In this document: in pieces, positions 7,535 through 17,060 of the stretch
Position numbering within the stretch: position 1 is the first letter of the stretch
Layout of the letters: each line of letters starts with the position of its first letter
DNA from: Ruminococcus sp.
Lineage (GTDB): Bacteria; Bacillota; Clostridia; Oscillospirales; Ruminococcaceae
Assembly: GCA_017622925.1 (NCBI GenBank)
Contig: JAGAQC010000067.1
Span: 1 to 64,000, forward strand
DNA: 64,000 nt
Direction of reading: 5' to 3'
Program-made: the position numbers and the translations under genes
Notes under the pieces: model-generated
What the model was told of the DNA's origin: nothing
Database searches by the model: none
Seen by the model: the letters and a program-made list of their open reading frames with translations, nothing else

Positions 7535-8938
7535 ATGGTTTTCAGCAGTCCCGTATTCCTGTTTATATTTTTGACATCAGTTTATATTCTCTACAAAATA
7601 GTACCGGGTATTACGGCAAAAAACGTTATCCTGCTAATTTTCAGTCTTGCATTTTATACCTACGGCGAGCCGAAGGCTATAATTCTCATGATAATTTCGA
7701 TTTTGATGAATTATATTTTCGGACTTGCCGTGAAAAAAGAGAACAAGGGCAGGAAAGCGGCGCTTGCAGCCGCTGTTGTGATGAATCTTGCGATGCTCGG
7801 TATTTTCAAATATGCGGGCTTTGGGGCGGAAATGCTGGACAGACTGCCTTTTCTGAGCGTTTCCGTACCGAATATCGCATTGCCTATAGGAATTTCGTTT
7901 TATACTTTTCAAGCGATGTCATACGTTATTGACGCATATAAGAATCCTGCGTACATACAGCGGAATCTTTTCAAGCTTGCTTTGTACATAACTTTCTTTC
8001 CGCAGCTTGTGGCAGGACCTATCGTTAAATATTATGACTTTGCTGACCAGATCGACCACCGCAAAACTACTCCTCAGCAGACGGCTGAGGGTATACGGCG
8101 GTTTATCACGGGTCTTTCAAAAAAGCTGCTGATCGCCAATACTATGGCGTTTGCGGCTGACTATGTGTATGCGCTCGACACGGCTGAACTTTCCGTTCCT
8201 CTTGCATGGCTCGGAGCTGTTTCGTATCTGTTTCAGATATACTTTGATTTCAGCGGCTACAGCGATATGGCTATAGGTCTCGGGGCAATGTTCGGATTTA
8301 CGTTTAAGGAAAATTTCAACTATCCGTATATTTCTCAGAGTATGCAGGAGTTTTGGCGGAGGTGGCACATTTCCGTATCGACTTGGTTCAAGGAGTATCT
8401 TTATATTCCTCTCGGCGGCAACAGAAAAGGCAAGGTAAGAACAGCGTTCAACAAGCTTGCAGTATTTTTCTGCACAGGTCTGTGGCATGGAGCAAGTCTC
8501 AATTTCATTGTATGGGGACTTTTAAACGGCTGCTTTATGATGCTTGAATCGTACAAGATCCTTAACACAGAAAAGTGGCTGAGACCGTTCAGGCATGTTT
8601 ATGCTTTGTTGGTCACTGTACTTGCGTTTGTTTTTTTCAGAGCGGAGACTATTTCGGACGCATGCCGTTTTATCGGACATATGTTCGTTCCGTCGGGGGA
8701 CTCGGTTCAGACGGCGCTTTTTATGAGCCGACTTACGCCCATGTATCTTATCATGCTTGTTATGGCTGTAATATTTTCTATGCCCGTTGTGCGGAAGTTG
8801 CAAGAAAAAGCTTCGTCGGCAAAGCTGAGGGCTGCCTGCGAATACGGTTCATACGGCGTATCTGTAGTACTTTTGGGACTTTGCATACTCACTCTTTCAT
8901 CGGCTTCTTACAATCCGTTTATATATTTCAGATTTTAG
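7535..8938 (+). CDS. MBOAT-family O-acyltransferase (AlgI/DltB-like)
   Basis: 467 residues with about ten membrane segments. The family signature is clear: EFWRRWHISVSTWFKEYLY, and the catalytic-histidine region TGLWHGASLNFIVWG. Proteins of this type transfer acyl (often acetyl) groups from the cytoplasmic side to extracellular polymers. AAGGAGGGG precedes the ATG. The next gene is a DHHW/AlgX-type protein, the usual partner, 9 bp downstream, so this is very likely a surface glycan O-acetylation pair. The polymer is not identifiable: no glycan synthesis genes are in the window. Confidence 0.93.
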   Translation: MVFSSPVFLFIFLTSVYILYKIVPGITAKNVILLIFSLAFYTYGEPKAIILMIISILMNYIFGLAVKKENKGRKAALAAAVVMNLAMLGIFKYAGFGAEMLDRLPFLSVSVPNIALPIGISFYTFQAMSYVIDAYKNPAYIQRNLFKLALYITFFPQLVAGPIVKYYDFADQIDHRKTTPQQTAEGIRRFITGLSKKLLIANTMAFAADYVYALDTAELSVPLAWLGAVSYLFQIYFDFSGYSDMAIGLGAMFGFTFKENFNYPYISQSMQEFWRRWHISVSTWFKEYLYIPLGGNRKGKVRTAFNKLAVFFCTGLWHGASLNFIVWGLLNGCFMMLESYKILNTEKWLRPFRHVYALLVTVLAFVFFRAETISDACRFIGHMFVPSGDSVQTALFMSRLTPMYLIMLVMAVIFSMPVVRKLQEKASSAKLRAACEYGSYGVSVVLLGLCILTLSSASYNPFIYFRF

Positions 8939-8947
8939 GAGGCTCAT

Positions 8948-10369
8948 ATGAATAAGAATATTTTTTACAGGATATATGCCGCAGCGTTTATCGGAATATG
9001 CCTTGTACCTGCGGTTTTGACGCCGTTTGTGAAGTCCGACAGCTCTAAGGAAAAAAGAGAGCTTGGCAAGCTGCCCTCTGTGAAAACGGAAAAGGGCGAG
9101 CTGAATTTTGAGTTTTTCGATGAATTTGAAACATATTTTTCGGAGCATTTTGCGTTCAGACCGCAGCTTGTTACGGCGGACGGAAGATTAAAAGCCGCAC
9201 TTACGGCAACCTCTCCGAACAGCGATGTAATTGTCGGAAAGGACGGCTGGCTTTATTATGGTGAGGCTGTCAATGACTTTTTGAGGACAGATACCCTGAG
9301 TTCCGCTGAGATCAAGAATATTGCCAATAATCTGCGGATAATAGAAAAATACTGCCTGCAAAGGGGAGCGGAATTTATTTTCTTTTCCGCGCCTAATAAA
9401 AACACGTTATACCCTGAGTATATGCCGTATAATTATGTACCTTCCGATAGGAAAAGCAATCTTGAAATGCTGACGGCGGAGCTTGCCGATGATAATTTTT
9501 TCTTTGACATGAAGTCGGCTCTTTTAAATCTTGAATCTCCTACGCCGCTTTATCATAAGACCGATACTCATTGGAATAATTTCGGAGCTTATGCCGCCCA
9601 CACCATGCTTATGAACAAAATCGGAAAAGCTCCATGCGGAACGGGAAACGGCTGGTATACCGCGCATGACCGTCTTGGGGACTTAGCGGCAATGATATAT
9701 CCTGCGGAGGACGCCAAGGATATGCAGCTTCACAACGACTACGAATTTACTTATGAATATACAAGCCGTTTTCGAGGACTTGACGACATTTTCATTACGA
9801 CCTCCTGCGGAAACGGGGACGGAGAGCTGCTGATGTACCGTGATTCATACGGCGAAGCGATACTGCCGTATATGGCTGAGGTTTTTGAGTCGGCGGAATT
9901 TTCAAGAGCCGTTCCGTATCGTTTGAGCAGCGTCAAGAAAAACGATACGGTCATCATCGAGCTTGTTGAGCGAAATCTAAGAAATCTTCTGAATGAAGCG
10001 CCGATAATGGAAGCTCCGTTGACAGACGTTCCCGATAAGGCGGAGCGTTCGGACGGCAGGGGAGCGGTTCTGGAATCATACGGGACCAGTGGAATGATGC
10101 ATATTTTCGGCGTACTTCCCGAGGATTGCTTCTCGGGTGACAGTCATAGGATAGTTGTTCAATTGGAAAACGAAGCTTTTGAAGCGTTCAATTGCTTTGA
10201 GCCTGAACTTCTTGATGAAGAAGAATACAGTTCGCGAGGTTTTTCATTGTATATTCCCGAGGATAAAAAAAGTTCAACATATAAGGTAACTGTCCTTAAC
10301 TCTGACGGCAGGGCAGTTTCAGTTCAATTTACAAGCATCGGAGGTTTTGTTAATTATGAGACATTTTAA
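8948..10369 (+). CDS. DHHW-family (AlgJ/AlgX-like) surface acylation protein
   Basis: 473 residues. An N-terminal signal or anchor (about 5-25) precedes an SGNH-hydrolase-like domain. The family motif region is TDTHWNNFGAY, and a catalytic-serine-type segment LLMYRDSYGEAILPY follows. Members accept the acyl group from an MBOAT protein and place it on an extracellular polysaccharide. The C-terminal 130 residues look like an added beta-rich domain without a recognised family. AGGAGG precedes the ATG; the gene overlaps the next one by 14 bp. Pairing with the MBOAT gene supports the assignment. Confidence 0.88.
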   Translation: MNKNIFYRIYAAAFIGICLVPAVLTPFVKSDSSKEKRELGKLPSVKTEKGELNFEFFDEFETYFSEHFAFRPQLVTADGRLKAALTATSPNSDVIVGKDGWLYYGEAVNDFLRTDTLSSAEIKNIANNLRIIEKYCLQRGAEFIFFSAPNKNTLYPEYMPYNYVPSDRKSNLEMLTAELADDNFFFDMKSALLNLESPTPLYHKTDTHWNNFGAYAAHTMLMNKIGKAPCGTGNGWYTAHDRLGDLAAMIYPAEDAKDMQLHNDYEFTYEYTSRFRGLDDIFITTSCGNGDGELLMYRDSYGEAILPYMAEVFESAEFSRAVPYRLSSVKKNDTVIIELVERNLRNLLNEAPIMEAPLTDVPDKAERSDGRGAVLESYGTSGMMHIFGVLPEDCFSGDSHRIVVQLENEAFEAFNCFEPELLDEEEYSSRGFSLYIPEDKKSSTYKVTVLNSDGRAVSVQFTSIGGFVNYETF

Positions 10370-11117
10370 GTATTTAGCCGCTGCCGCAGCTTTGACATTA
10401 GCGGCAGTTCCGTTTTCCATGAACGCATTTGCGGAGGGAGGAGCATCAGATACCGAGCCTGTTAAGGTAGAGGCGGTATGTGAGCATATCAATCCTGCCG
10501 ATATAAACGGACGAGCTGTTATCAGCGTTCCCGAGGGAGTTTCGGCAGACGTAAGCATTGTTTACGAGTCGCCCGAATATGACGCTCACAGCTACTACGA
10601 AAGCAGCCTTGAGGGTGGAAAAAGCTATTCTTTTGACCTTGAGGGCAGAGACAATATCGGTGATGATTACCGTAATTATACTGTTTCTGTCGAACTGACA
10701 GGCGGTGTTTACGGTGTTACTTCCAAGGCGTACACGGATACTTTCAGCATTCCCGATGGCAACGACAATCCCGACAGCTTTTGCGAAAAGAGCTACAAAT
10801 TTACTGTTGACGGCGCTGAGTCCACATCGGAATGGGACGTGACGCTTGACGAGGAGAATGCAAAGGAAATTGCCGTACATCTTGACTATGTAAAGCTGGG
10901 AGATGTAAACGGCGATACAAATATAGATGCTGTAGATGCGAACCTCGTACTTGGCGAATATGCTGCTCTTATCACGGAAAGACCTTCTACTCTGACTCCG
11001 AAAGGCAGTATCGCCGCAGATGTAAACCATGACGATGTAGTAGATTCTTCCGATGCGGCAAAAATACTTGCTTACTATTCAGCATCTCTGACGGGCGGCA
11101 ACCCAACGCTTGAATAA
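10356..11117 (+). CDS. Secreted dockerin-containing protein
   Basis: 253 residues from the ATG at 10356, chosen because GGAGG lies 10 nt upstream (10340-10344) and the signal peptide then begins MRHFKYLAAAAALTLAA. After the signal (about 1-27) comes a beta-rich region (about 30-180) of unknown type. Two dockerin type I-like calcium loops follow: GDVNGDTNIDAVDANLVL and, about 35 residues later, ADVNHDDVVDSSDAAKIL. Dockerins bind cohesins in cellulosome-type complexes, but no cohesin is visible here and many Ruminococcus dockerins are on non-cellulolytic proteins. It overlaps the DHHW gene by 14 bp, suggesting translational coupling. Confidence 0.85.
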   Translation: MRHFKYLAAAAALTLAAVPFSMNAFAEGGASDTEPVKVEAVCEHINPADINGRAVISVPEGVSADVSIVYESPEYDAHSYYESSLEGGKSYSFDLEGRDNIGDDYRNYTVSVELTGGVYGVTSKAYTDTFSIPDGNDNPDSFCEKSYKFTVDGAESTSEWDVTLDEENAKEIAVHLDYVKLGDVNGDTNIDAVDANLVLGEYAALITERPSTLTPKGSIAADVNHDDVVDSSDAAKILAYYSASLTGGNPTLE

Positions 11118-11122
11118 CTGCT

Positions 11123-13993
11123 ATGAGGATAAAAGATAAGCTTCACGGCTTTACCGTGACGAATGTGCGTCAGTCTGAATGCGGTGAATTTGCTGAATTT
11201 TCCCACGATAAGACAGCCGCTCGCCTTGTTTGGCTGAATAACAAAGAGGAAAACAAGTTTTTCTCAATTTCTTTCAAAACGATTCCCGAGGACGATACAG
11301 GAGTGTTCCATATTCTGGAGCATTCCGTTCTGGGCGGTTCAGAGAAATATCCTGTAAAAGAGCCGTTTCTTTATCTGCTTAAAGGTTCGATGAATACTTT
11401 TCTGAATGCCATGACGTTTTCAGATAAGACGATGTTCCCCGTTTCAAGCCGAAACAATACCGATTTCATGAACCTTGTCAAGGTATATCTGGACGCGGTT
11501 TTCAAACCGATGATATATTCAAAACCTGAGATTTTTTATCAGGAGGGACATCATATCGAGTTTTTCGGCGACGAGAGAGAAGCAATCTACAAGGGCGTTG
11601 TTTTCAATGAAATGAAAGGCTGTTTGTCGAACGTTCACGACCGTATCGAAAGCGAAATGAATAGCATGCTGTTTCCCGATACGTCTTACCGATTTGAGTA
11701 CGGCGGACTTCCGAGTGCGATTCCCGAGCTTGACTATGAGCAGTTCATAAATGCTCATAAGAAATTTTATCACCCGTCAAATTCATATATTTACCTTGAC
11801 GGCGATATTGATCTAAATGAGGTACTTCCGCTTATTGACAGTTATCTTTCAGAATATGAAAAATGCGGAGTTCTTCCCGAAATAAAGCGTCAAATGCCTA
11901 TCGGAAGTTGTTTCCGTGAGCTGTATTATGATTCTTCTTCCGAGGAGGAGAGCGGACAGGCTCAGACTTTTCTTGCGGTTGGGAAGATACTTGCATCATG
12001 GGAGGAAAGAGAAAAAATAACCGCATATACTGTCCTGACGGAGGCTGTAGCAGGGTGCAATGATTCGCCCTTGAAAAAAGCAGTCCTTGATACTGGAAAG
12101 TGCGTAGACGTTTCACTTGGAATATCCGACGGTATCCTACAGCCTTACGGAGTGCTGAAATTCAGCAATATAGCTCGTGAAAACGGTACGGAGCTTATAG
12201 CCGCCGCCGAAAACGCAGCGCGCACGCTTGTTGAAAACGGTATTGGCAGAGAAATTCTTGAAGCCGCTTTGAATCGGTGCGAATTTCGTTTCCGGGAATC
12301 GGAAGAACCTAAAGGACTTGTTCGCTGTATAGATTCGATGTCCTCATGGCTTTACGGCGGCGATCCTCTGCAATATATTGATATGAGCGATGTTTTCGCC
12401 TCTCTCCGTGAAAAACTCGACAGCGGATATTTTGAGGAGCTGCTTTCCGAATGGCTGCTTAATAAAAGCGGAAGGGCAGAGCTTTATATGCTGCCCTCGG
12501 ATTCCTACGGCGAGGAGCTTGACCGAAAAGAACGTGAACGTATCAGATCGGAGCTTTCCGCTATGTCGGAAAACGAGAAAAACGAGCTTATAAAGCTTAA
12601 CAAAGAGCTTGCGGATTGGCAGAATACTCCCGATACACCCGAGGCGGCAGAAACTATCCCTAAGCTTTCTTTGAACGAGGTAAGCCGTGAACCGATTGAA
12701 TTCAAGACGGAAATTTCAGCCGAAAAGGGGATAGTGACCTTAAAGCATCCGGCAAGGGACAAAGAGATAATTTCTCTGTCGCTTTATTTTGCCGCCGACG
12801 ACCTTACCAAAGATGAGCTGAAACGCCTTTCCGTTTTGGAGCGGCTGATAGTTGAGCTTCCTACGGAAAAAAGTACGGGCATTGAACTGCAAAACCGTGT
12901 TATCGGCACTCTTGGAAGTCTGTCAACAAATCTTGATGCTTTTGGAAGTTATGAAACTCCCGAAACATGCAGAGTATTTTTTACCATGAAGTCCCGTTTT
13001 CTTTCACGCAATACCGAAAGTGCGCTGGAGCTTATCGGCGAACTTCTTACGGAGACTGTGTACGAGTATCCCGAACTTGCCCGCCGCCTTTTGAAGCAGG
13101 ACGAGGAGGAGCTAAAACAGGATATTATTTCGGACGGTTATCGTTTTGCGGTACGGCGTTCAGCGGCGGTTATGTCTGCCGAATCGGCATTCAGCGAGTA
13201 TATCGCAGGCTTTGAGAGCTATAAAATACTCCATGACGTAAACAAGCTGACTGACGATGAGTTTTCGGAGTTCTTGGGAAGTCTGAAAGAGCTTGCGGAG
13301 CGTATTTTCTGCAAGGCTCGGCTGACTGTGAGCGTTGCGTCTGCTGCGGAAGTATCTGTTGATACGCTTATCAATGTTCTTCCTGACGGCGAGAAACCGT
13401 CTGCCGAATGTATGAGATTCAGCCTTGAAGTCCCGAAGGAGCAGGGGATAGTTATACCCTCCGCCACTTCGCATTCCGGCGCAGTTATCAGCGAGCCGAT
13501 CGAAGATAAGGCTGTGTGGGGAGTGCTTTCAACGATACTTTCTTATGAGTATCTATGGAACGAGGTAAGGGTCAAAGGCGGAGCTTACGGTTCGGGCTGT
13601 AACGTAAGTTCTCTTAATGAGGTGAAATTGCATTCCTACTGCGACCCGTCCCCCGAAGAAAGCATTGGTATATATGAAAAAGCCGCGGATTTCCTGAAAG
13701 AATATTGCAGCGGTTCTCCCGATATAAGTTCTTATATTATCAGCAGTATTGCTTCTGGAGAACCTCTTATGTCGGACAGTGAATATGCCTCAAATGCCGA
13801 TATTGCGTATTTTCGAGGGGTTACTCACGAATGCCGCAGAAAGCTCCGCCGTGATATGCTTGAAATGACGCCCGAAAAGCTTATGACTGCATACGCTGAA
13901 CTTCAAAAGTCTCTGAATTGCTGTATCATAGGTTCAAAGGAGGTCGTAAGTTCGGTAAAGAGCCGTGAGCTTATCGTTGAATCAATGTATTAA
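11123..13993 (+). CDS. M16C family zinc metallopeptidase (presequence-protease-like)
   Basis: 956 residues, the usual length for the M16C subfamily. The inverted zinc motif HILEH is at residues 63-67, followed by GGSEKYPVKEPF; the third-ligand region KGVVFNEMKG lies near residue 160. The C-terminal half carries the inactive M16-like repeats, with NEVRVKGGAYGSG near residue 812. No signal peptide, so cytoplasmic peptide degradation is expected. It starts 5 bp after the dockerin gene without a strong ribosome site, which suggests coupling to the upstream genes although the function looks unrelated. Confidence 0.93.
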   Translation: MRIKDKLHGFTVTNVRQSECGEFAEFSHDKTAARLVWLNNKEENKFFSISFKTIPEDDTGVFHILEHSVLGGSEKYPVKEPFLYLLKGSMNTFLNAMTFSDKTMFPVSSRNNTDFMNLVKVYLDAVFKPMIYSKPEIFYQEGHHIEFFGDEREAIYKGVVFNEMKGCLSNVHDRIESEMNSMLFPDTSYRFEYGGLPSAIPELDYEQFINAHKKFYHPSNSYIYLDGDIDLNEVLPLIDSYLSEYEKCGVLPEIKRQMPIGSCFRELYYDSSSEEESGQAQTFLAVGKILASWEEREKITAYTVLTEAVAGCNDSPLKKAVLDTGKCVDVSLGISDGILQPYGVLKFSNIARENGTELIAAAENAARTLVENGIGREILEAALNRCEFRFRESEEPKGLVRCIDSMSSWLYGGDPLQYIDMSDVFASLREKLDSGYFEELLSEWLLNKSGRAELYMLPSDSYGEELDRKERERIRSELSAMSENEKNELIKLNKELADWQNTPDTPEAAETIPKLSLNEVSREPIEFKTEISAEKGIVTLKHPARDKEIISLSLYFAADDLTKDELKRLSVLERLIVELPTEKSTGIELQNRVIGTLGSLSTNLDAFGSYETPETCRVFFTMKSRFLSRNTESALELIGELLTETVYEYPELARRLLKQDEEELKQDIISDGYRFAVRRSAAVMSAESAFSEYIAGFESYKILHDVNKLTDDEFSEFLGSLKELAERIFCKARLTVSVASAAEVSVDTLINVLPDGEKPSAECMRFSLEVPKEQGIVIPSATSHSGAVISEPIEDKAVWGVLSTILSYEYLWNEVRVKGGAYGSGCNVSSLNEVKLHSYCDPSPEESIGIYEKAADFLKEYCSGSPDISSYIISSIASGEPLMSDSEYASNADIAYFRGVTHECRRKLRRDMLEMTPEKLMTAYAELQKSLNCCIIGSKEVVSSVKSRELIVESMY

Positions 13994-14006
13994 TTTTACA
14001 CTATCC

Positions 14007-14218
14007 ACAACTTAAGCGGATATTGTTTTTCTGCATTTCTTGTCTGAGAGGTAACTTTTTGGAGCCTATATCGTAAATTATCCTGCATAATGCCATAAAA
14101 ATATGGATTCGGATTTATATAGCAGGCTTTATGCAGGAGAATTTACGACAACAGAGATTCCAAAGGGGTCACCCCTTTGGCAGGGGGTGTGGGGGACAGC
14201 GTCCCCCACTTAAGTTGT
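14007..14218. repeat. Nested inverted-repeat element (about 212 bp)
   Basis: Three nested or adjacent palindromes fill this gene-free gap. The outer arms are ACAACTTAAG (14007-14016) and CTTAAGTTGT (14209-14218). A 20-nt arm pair lies at 14071-14090 and 14129-14148 with one mismatch. Two hairpins follow: CCAAAGGGGT/ACCCCTTTGG (14160-14180) and GTGGGGGAC/GTCCCCCAC (14189-14209). It looks like a non-autonomous repeat, not a gene. Confidence 0.65.
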
Positions 14219-14258
14219 AGACAATGATTAATTTTATAAAAGTTTGGAGTGGATCTTA

Positions 14259-15758
14259 ATGAATTACAGACGAATATCAGCCGCAGCCGCCGCATTGTGT
14301 TTTGTTACTGCTGTCGGCGTAAACTGCGCTTTTACAGAGAACATTCCGACTGTCTCCGCTGAGGAAAACACAGTGACAGCCGATACGATAACCCTTAATT
14401 GTGTGGGGGATAAGTCGCCGATAAAGCTTGGCGGCACTACCGAGACACCCACATGGTACAGTGATGATGAAACTGTCGCAGTTGTTGTTCCGACAGGAAA
14501 ATTATCTGCTGAGATCACTGCTGTGGGTAAGGGAACAGCTTCCGTTTACGCCGTATTATCGGGGCAGACCCTGCGTTTCGACGTTGTTGTACTCAGAGAA
14601 AACGCCGAAGATCATGTTATCAAGGAGGTTGGAACGATCAAATTGACAAACGCTCAGAACAGTGCGTCTGCCGACCTCAGCGGCGTTGATAATTCCGCAG
14701 CAGAATGGAGCAGCTCCAATGAAGAAGTCGCAATCGTTGACGGAGAGGGAAATATTACCGCTGTGGGAACGGGCGAGTGCATTATTACAGCGATCTACGA
14801 AAAGTTCACATACATTATAAATGTTGTCTCAGAATATAACCCTCAGCAGTCTACTGCGCCTGTCGAAAATTATATCGGCGACATGGTTCTTTCCGATGCA
14901 GAGCCGTCGCAAAAGATAACGGCTGACCTGCCCGATGGTATGACGGTCAAATACAGCAGTACCGATGAGAAAGTTGCGGTTGTTTCGGCGGACGGTATTG
15001 TAACTGCAAAGGGCAGCGGAAACTGCCGTATTTATGCAGAAATAGGCGATTCCAAGAGCTATATCGAGGTAAAGTCCACATACACGGGGAAGTCTCAGGG
15101 AAGTTCTGTCGAGGTTGGAAGTATTGACTTAAATGATAAAAGTCCCTCTCAGAAAATAGCGTTGAATAATATCCCGTCCGATGCTGATATAGCATGGAGC
15201 AGTTCCGATACGTCCGTAGCTGTAGTGAATCCCGACGGAGTTATTGTAGCTGTTGGCGGCGGAAGCTGCAAAGTGACCGCTGACGTAGCAGGGGATAAGA
15301 AATATATTATTAACGTTAATGTTGACGGTTCGGGAGAATATCCCGTTACGGAAATAAGAGGTATCGGAAAAACTATAGCCTTGCAGGAGATGAGCGGAAA
15401 CGTTAAGTATTGTTCCTCCGATGAGTCTGTTGCAACAGTTGACGGAAAGGGCGTTATTACTTCTGTAGGAGAGGGCTTTGCGGTCATTACGGCAGATTCG
15501 GGAAAAGCCGTAACATATCTGCGTGTACGTGTGGTAAAGGCAGGCATGATCGGTGACGCAAATTGTGACGGAAAGATCACTATCGCCGATTCCACAGCGA
15601 TCTTACAGCACCTTGGCAATGAAGATAAATACGGTCTTTCAGAGGAGGGAAAAATAAACGGCGATGTTGACGGCGTTCCCGGAATTACATCGGGCGACGC
15701 GCTCTCGATACAAAAATTCGACGCTAAAATAATCAGTTCACTTCCCGAAAAGCCATGA
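14259..15758 (+). CDS. Secreted Big_2-type Ig-like repeat protein with C-terminal dockerin
   Basis: 499 residues from the ATG at 14259; GGAG lies 9 nt upstream, and the resulting N-terminus MNYRRISAAAAALCFV is a signal peptide. The body has about five bacterial Ig-like (Big_2) repeats, each with the pattern (T/S)WSS(S/D)(D/N)E.VA.V..DG.I.AVG.G...I.A. The C-terminus has a dockerin-like pair: GDANCDGKITIADSTAIL and a degenerate second loop DVDGVPGITSGDALSI. A surface adhesion or scaffold role is inferred. It overlaps the next gene by 4 bp (ATGA). Confidence 0.87.
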   Translation: MNYRRISAAAAALCFVTAVGVNCAFTENIPTVSAEENTVTADTITLNCVGDKSPIKLGGTTETPTWYSDDETVAVVVPTGKLSAEITAVGKGTASVYAVLSGQTLRFDVVVLRENAEDHVIKEVGTIKLTNAQNSASADLSGVDNSAAEWSSSNEEVAIVDGEGNITAVGTGECIITAIYEKFTYIINVVSEYNPQQSTAPVENYIGDMVLSDAEPSQKITADLPDGMTVKYSSTDEKVAVVSADGIVTAKGSGNCRIYAEIGDSKSYIEVKSTYTGKSQGSSVEVGSIDLNDKSPSQKIALNNIPSDADIAWSSSDTSVAVVNPDGVIVAVGGGSCKVTADVAGDKKYIINVNVDGSGEYPVTEIRGIGKTIALQEMSGNVKYCSSDESVATVDGKGVITSVGEGFAVITADSGKAVTYLRVRVVKAGMIGDANCDGKITIADSTAILQHLGNEDKYGLSEEGKINGDVDGVPGITSGDALSIQKFDAKIISSLPEKP

Positions 15759-16855
15759 AAAAGCGATATATTATTCCTTTGATCGTCATAGCGTTTTCGG
15801 CTGCGCTTACGGCGGTCGGAAGGCTTTCGACAGGCTTTGCGGACTTTTATGCCGATGTTATCTTTCCCGTAATTTCAACCCCATACGCTTTTCTATCGGG
15901 ACTTCTGCCGATCTCTCTGGGCGAGCTTATGATAATTGCAGCTCTTTTGATTTTCGGGCTTGGCATTCCGCTGATGATAATACTGCTTATTTTTGCAAAG
16001 AAGCAGAGAAAAAGAACGGCGGCGGTATCTTTGACGGCAAGTCTCTGGATTCTTTCTTTTGTGTGTTTGACGGAGGCTCTTAACTGCTTTGCGCTTTACG
16101 GCTGCACACGGTTTTCCGAACGTTTTTTCACAGCCTCAGAGCATGACAACGAGGAGCTTAAGGAGCTTTATGCAATTCTTATAAATGAATGCAACGAGCT
16201 TGCGGTTCAAGTTCCCCGAGACGAAAATAATCGCTTTAAAATAAGCATAGATACGGTCGAGGAGTGCAGAAAGGCTATGAAAAAAGCTTCGGAGAAGTAT
16301 CCGCAGCTTAAAGGGTACTACCCGAAACCGAAGCCTATCATGTTTTCGTATTTCATGAGCCAGACAAGCACATCGGGAATGTATTTTCCTTTTTCTATGG
16401 AGGCTACCTATAATAACGACATGCTGCCCGAGATAATGCCCGAGGTAATATGTCATGAATATGCTCATCTGAAAGGATTCATGCAGGAGGACGAGGCTAA
16501 CTTCATATCGTTTATCGCAACACTCGGCAGCGACGAACCGCAGGTTCGCTACAGCGGTTATCTTGACGCTTTGGAATACGTTCATAATCAGATATATGAA
16601 AACGAGATCGTTTCGGGATATGAGCTGACGAACATGATCTCTCCCGAAGTACAGAACGACTGGTTCAGGTTTCTGCCCGATAATTATTGGGAGGAGAATG
16701 CGGAAAAGGAGCTTATTTCTACCGAGACTGTCGAAACGGTATACGACACCGCTTCTGATACAAGCATGAAGCTCAACGGAGTTGAGGACGGCGTTAAGAG
16801 CTATTCACGCATGGTCAACCTGCTGTTGGATTATTATTTCCCAAACGGAGACTAA
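15755..16855 (+). CDS. DUF3810-like membrane protein with HEXXH zinc-protease motif
   Basis: 366 residues. Three hydrophobic segments occupy the N-terminal third (about 5-25, 50-80, 90-115). A soluble domain then carries HEYAH (His234, Glu235, His238) followed by a Glu-rich LKGFMQEDEANF, matching the metallopeptidase-like pattern of the DUF3810 family. Function is unknown in the family; a membrane-associated zinc protease is the natural guess. The start codon overlaps the upstream stop (ATGA), so it is cotranslated with the Ig-repeat/dockerin protein. The last base of its stop codon is the first base of a MITE-like element. Confidence 0.8.
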   Translation: MKKRYIIPLIVIAFSAALTAVGRLSTGFADFYADVIFPVISTPYAFLSGLLPISLGELMIIAALLIFGLGIPLMIILLIFAKKQRKRTAAVSLTASLWILSFVCLTEALNCFALYGCTRFSERFFTASEHDNEELKELYAILINECNELAVQVPRDENNRFKISIDTVEECRKAMKKASEKYPQLKGYYPKPKPIMFSYFMSQTSTSGMYFPFSMEATYNNDMLPEIMPEVICHEYAHLKGFMQEDEANFISFIATLGSDEPQVRYSGYLDALEYVHNQIYENEIVSGYELTNMISPEVQNDWFRFLPDNYWEENAEKELISTETVETVYDTASDTSMKLNGVEDGVKSYSRMVNLLLDYYFPNGD

Positions 16856-17017
16856 GAGCCTGTTCAGTATCTCGGCGTGTGCGGATTTTCGAGCATAATT
16901 TTGTCTAAGTCAAGGAAAAAATTCGCAGGCATACTTTGTGTATGGCAAGGATTTTTGACGCAGGATTCGGCAAAATTTGCCGAAAAGACGTGTGCGGGGA
17001 GATACTGAACAGGCTCT
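16855..17017 (-). mobile_element. MITE-like element, copy 1 (163 bp)
   Basis: Perfect 19-nt terminal inverted repeats: AGAGCCTGTTCAGTATCTC at 16855-16873 and its complement at 16999-17017. The interior matches, on the opposite strand, the element at 49413-49575 (shared CGGCGTGTGCGGATTTTCGA end). It also shares a 26-nt stretch (16926-16951) with the element at 17717-17887. No coding capacity, so any movement would need a transposase from elsewhere. No clear target-site duplication was seen. Confidence 0.8.
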
Positions 17018-17025
17018 AAACTAAA

Positions 17026-17059
17026 AGACAGGATTCATGCGAAGAATCCTGCCTTTTTT
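17026..17059 (+). terminator. Rho-independent terminator between convergent genes
   Basis: Stem ACAGGATTC / GAATCCTG with a short loop, followed by CCTTTTTTA on the plus strand. It lies between the DUF3810-like gene and the convergent lipoprotein gene. Confidence 0.75.
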
Positions 17060-17060
17060 A

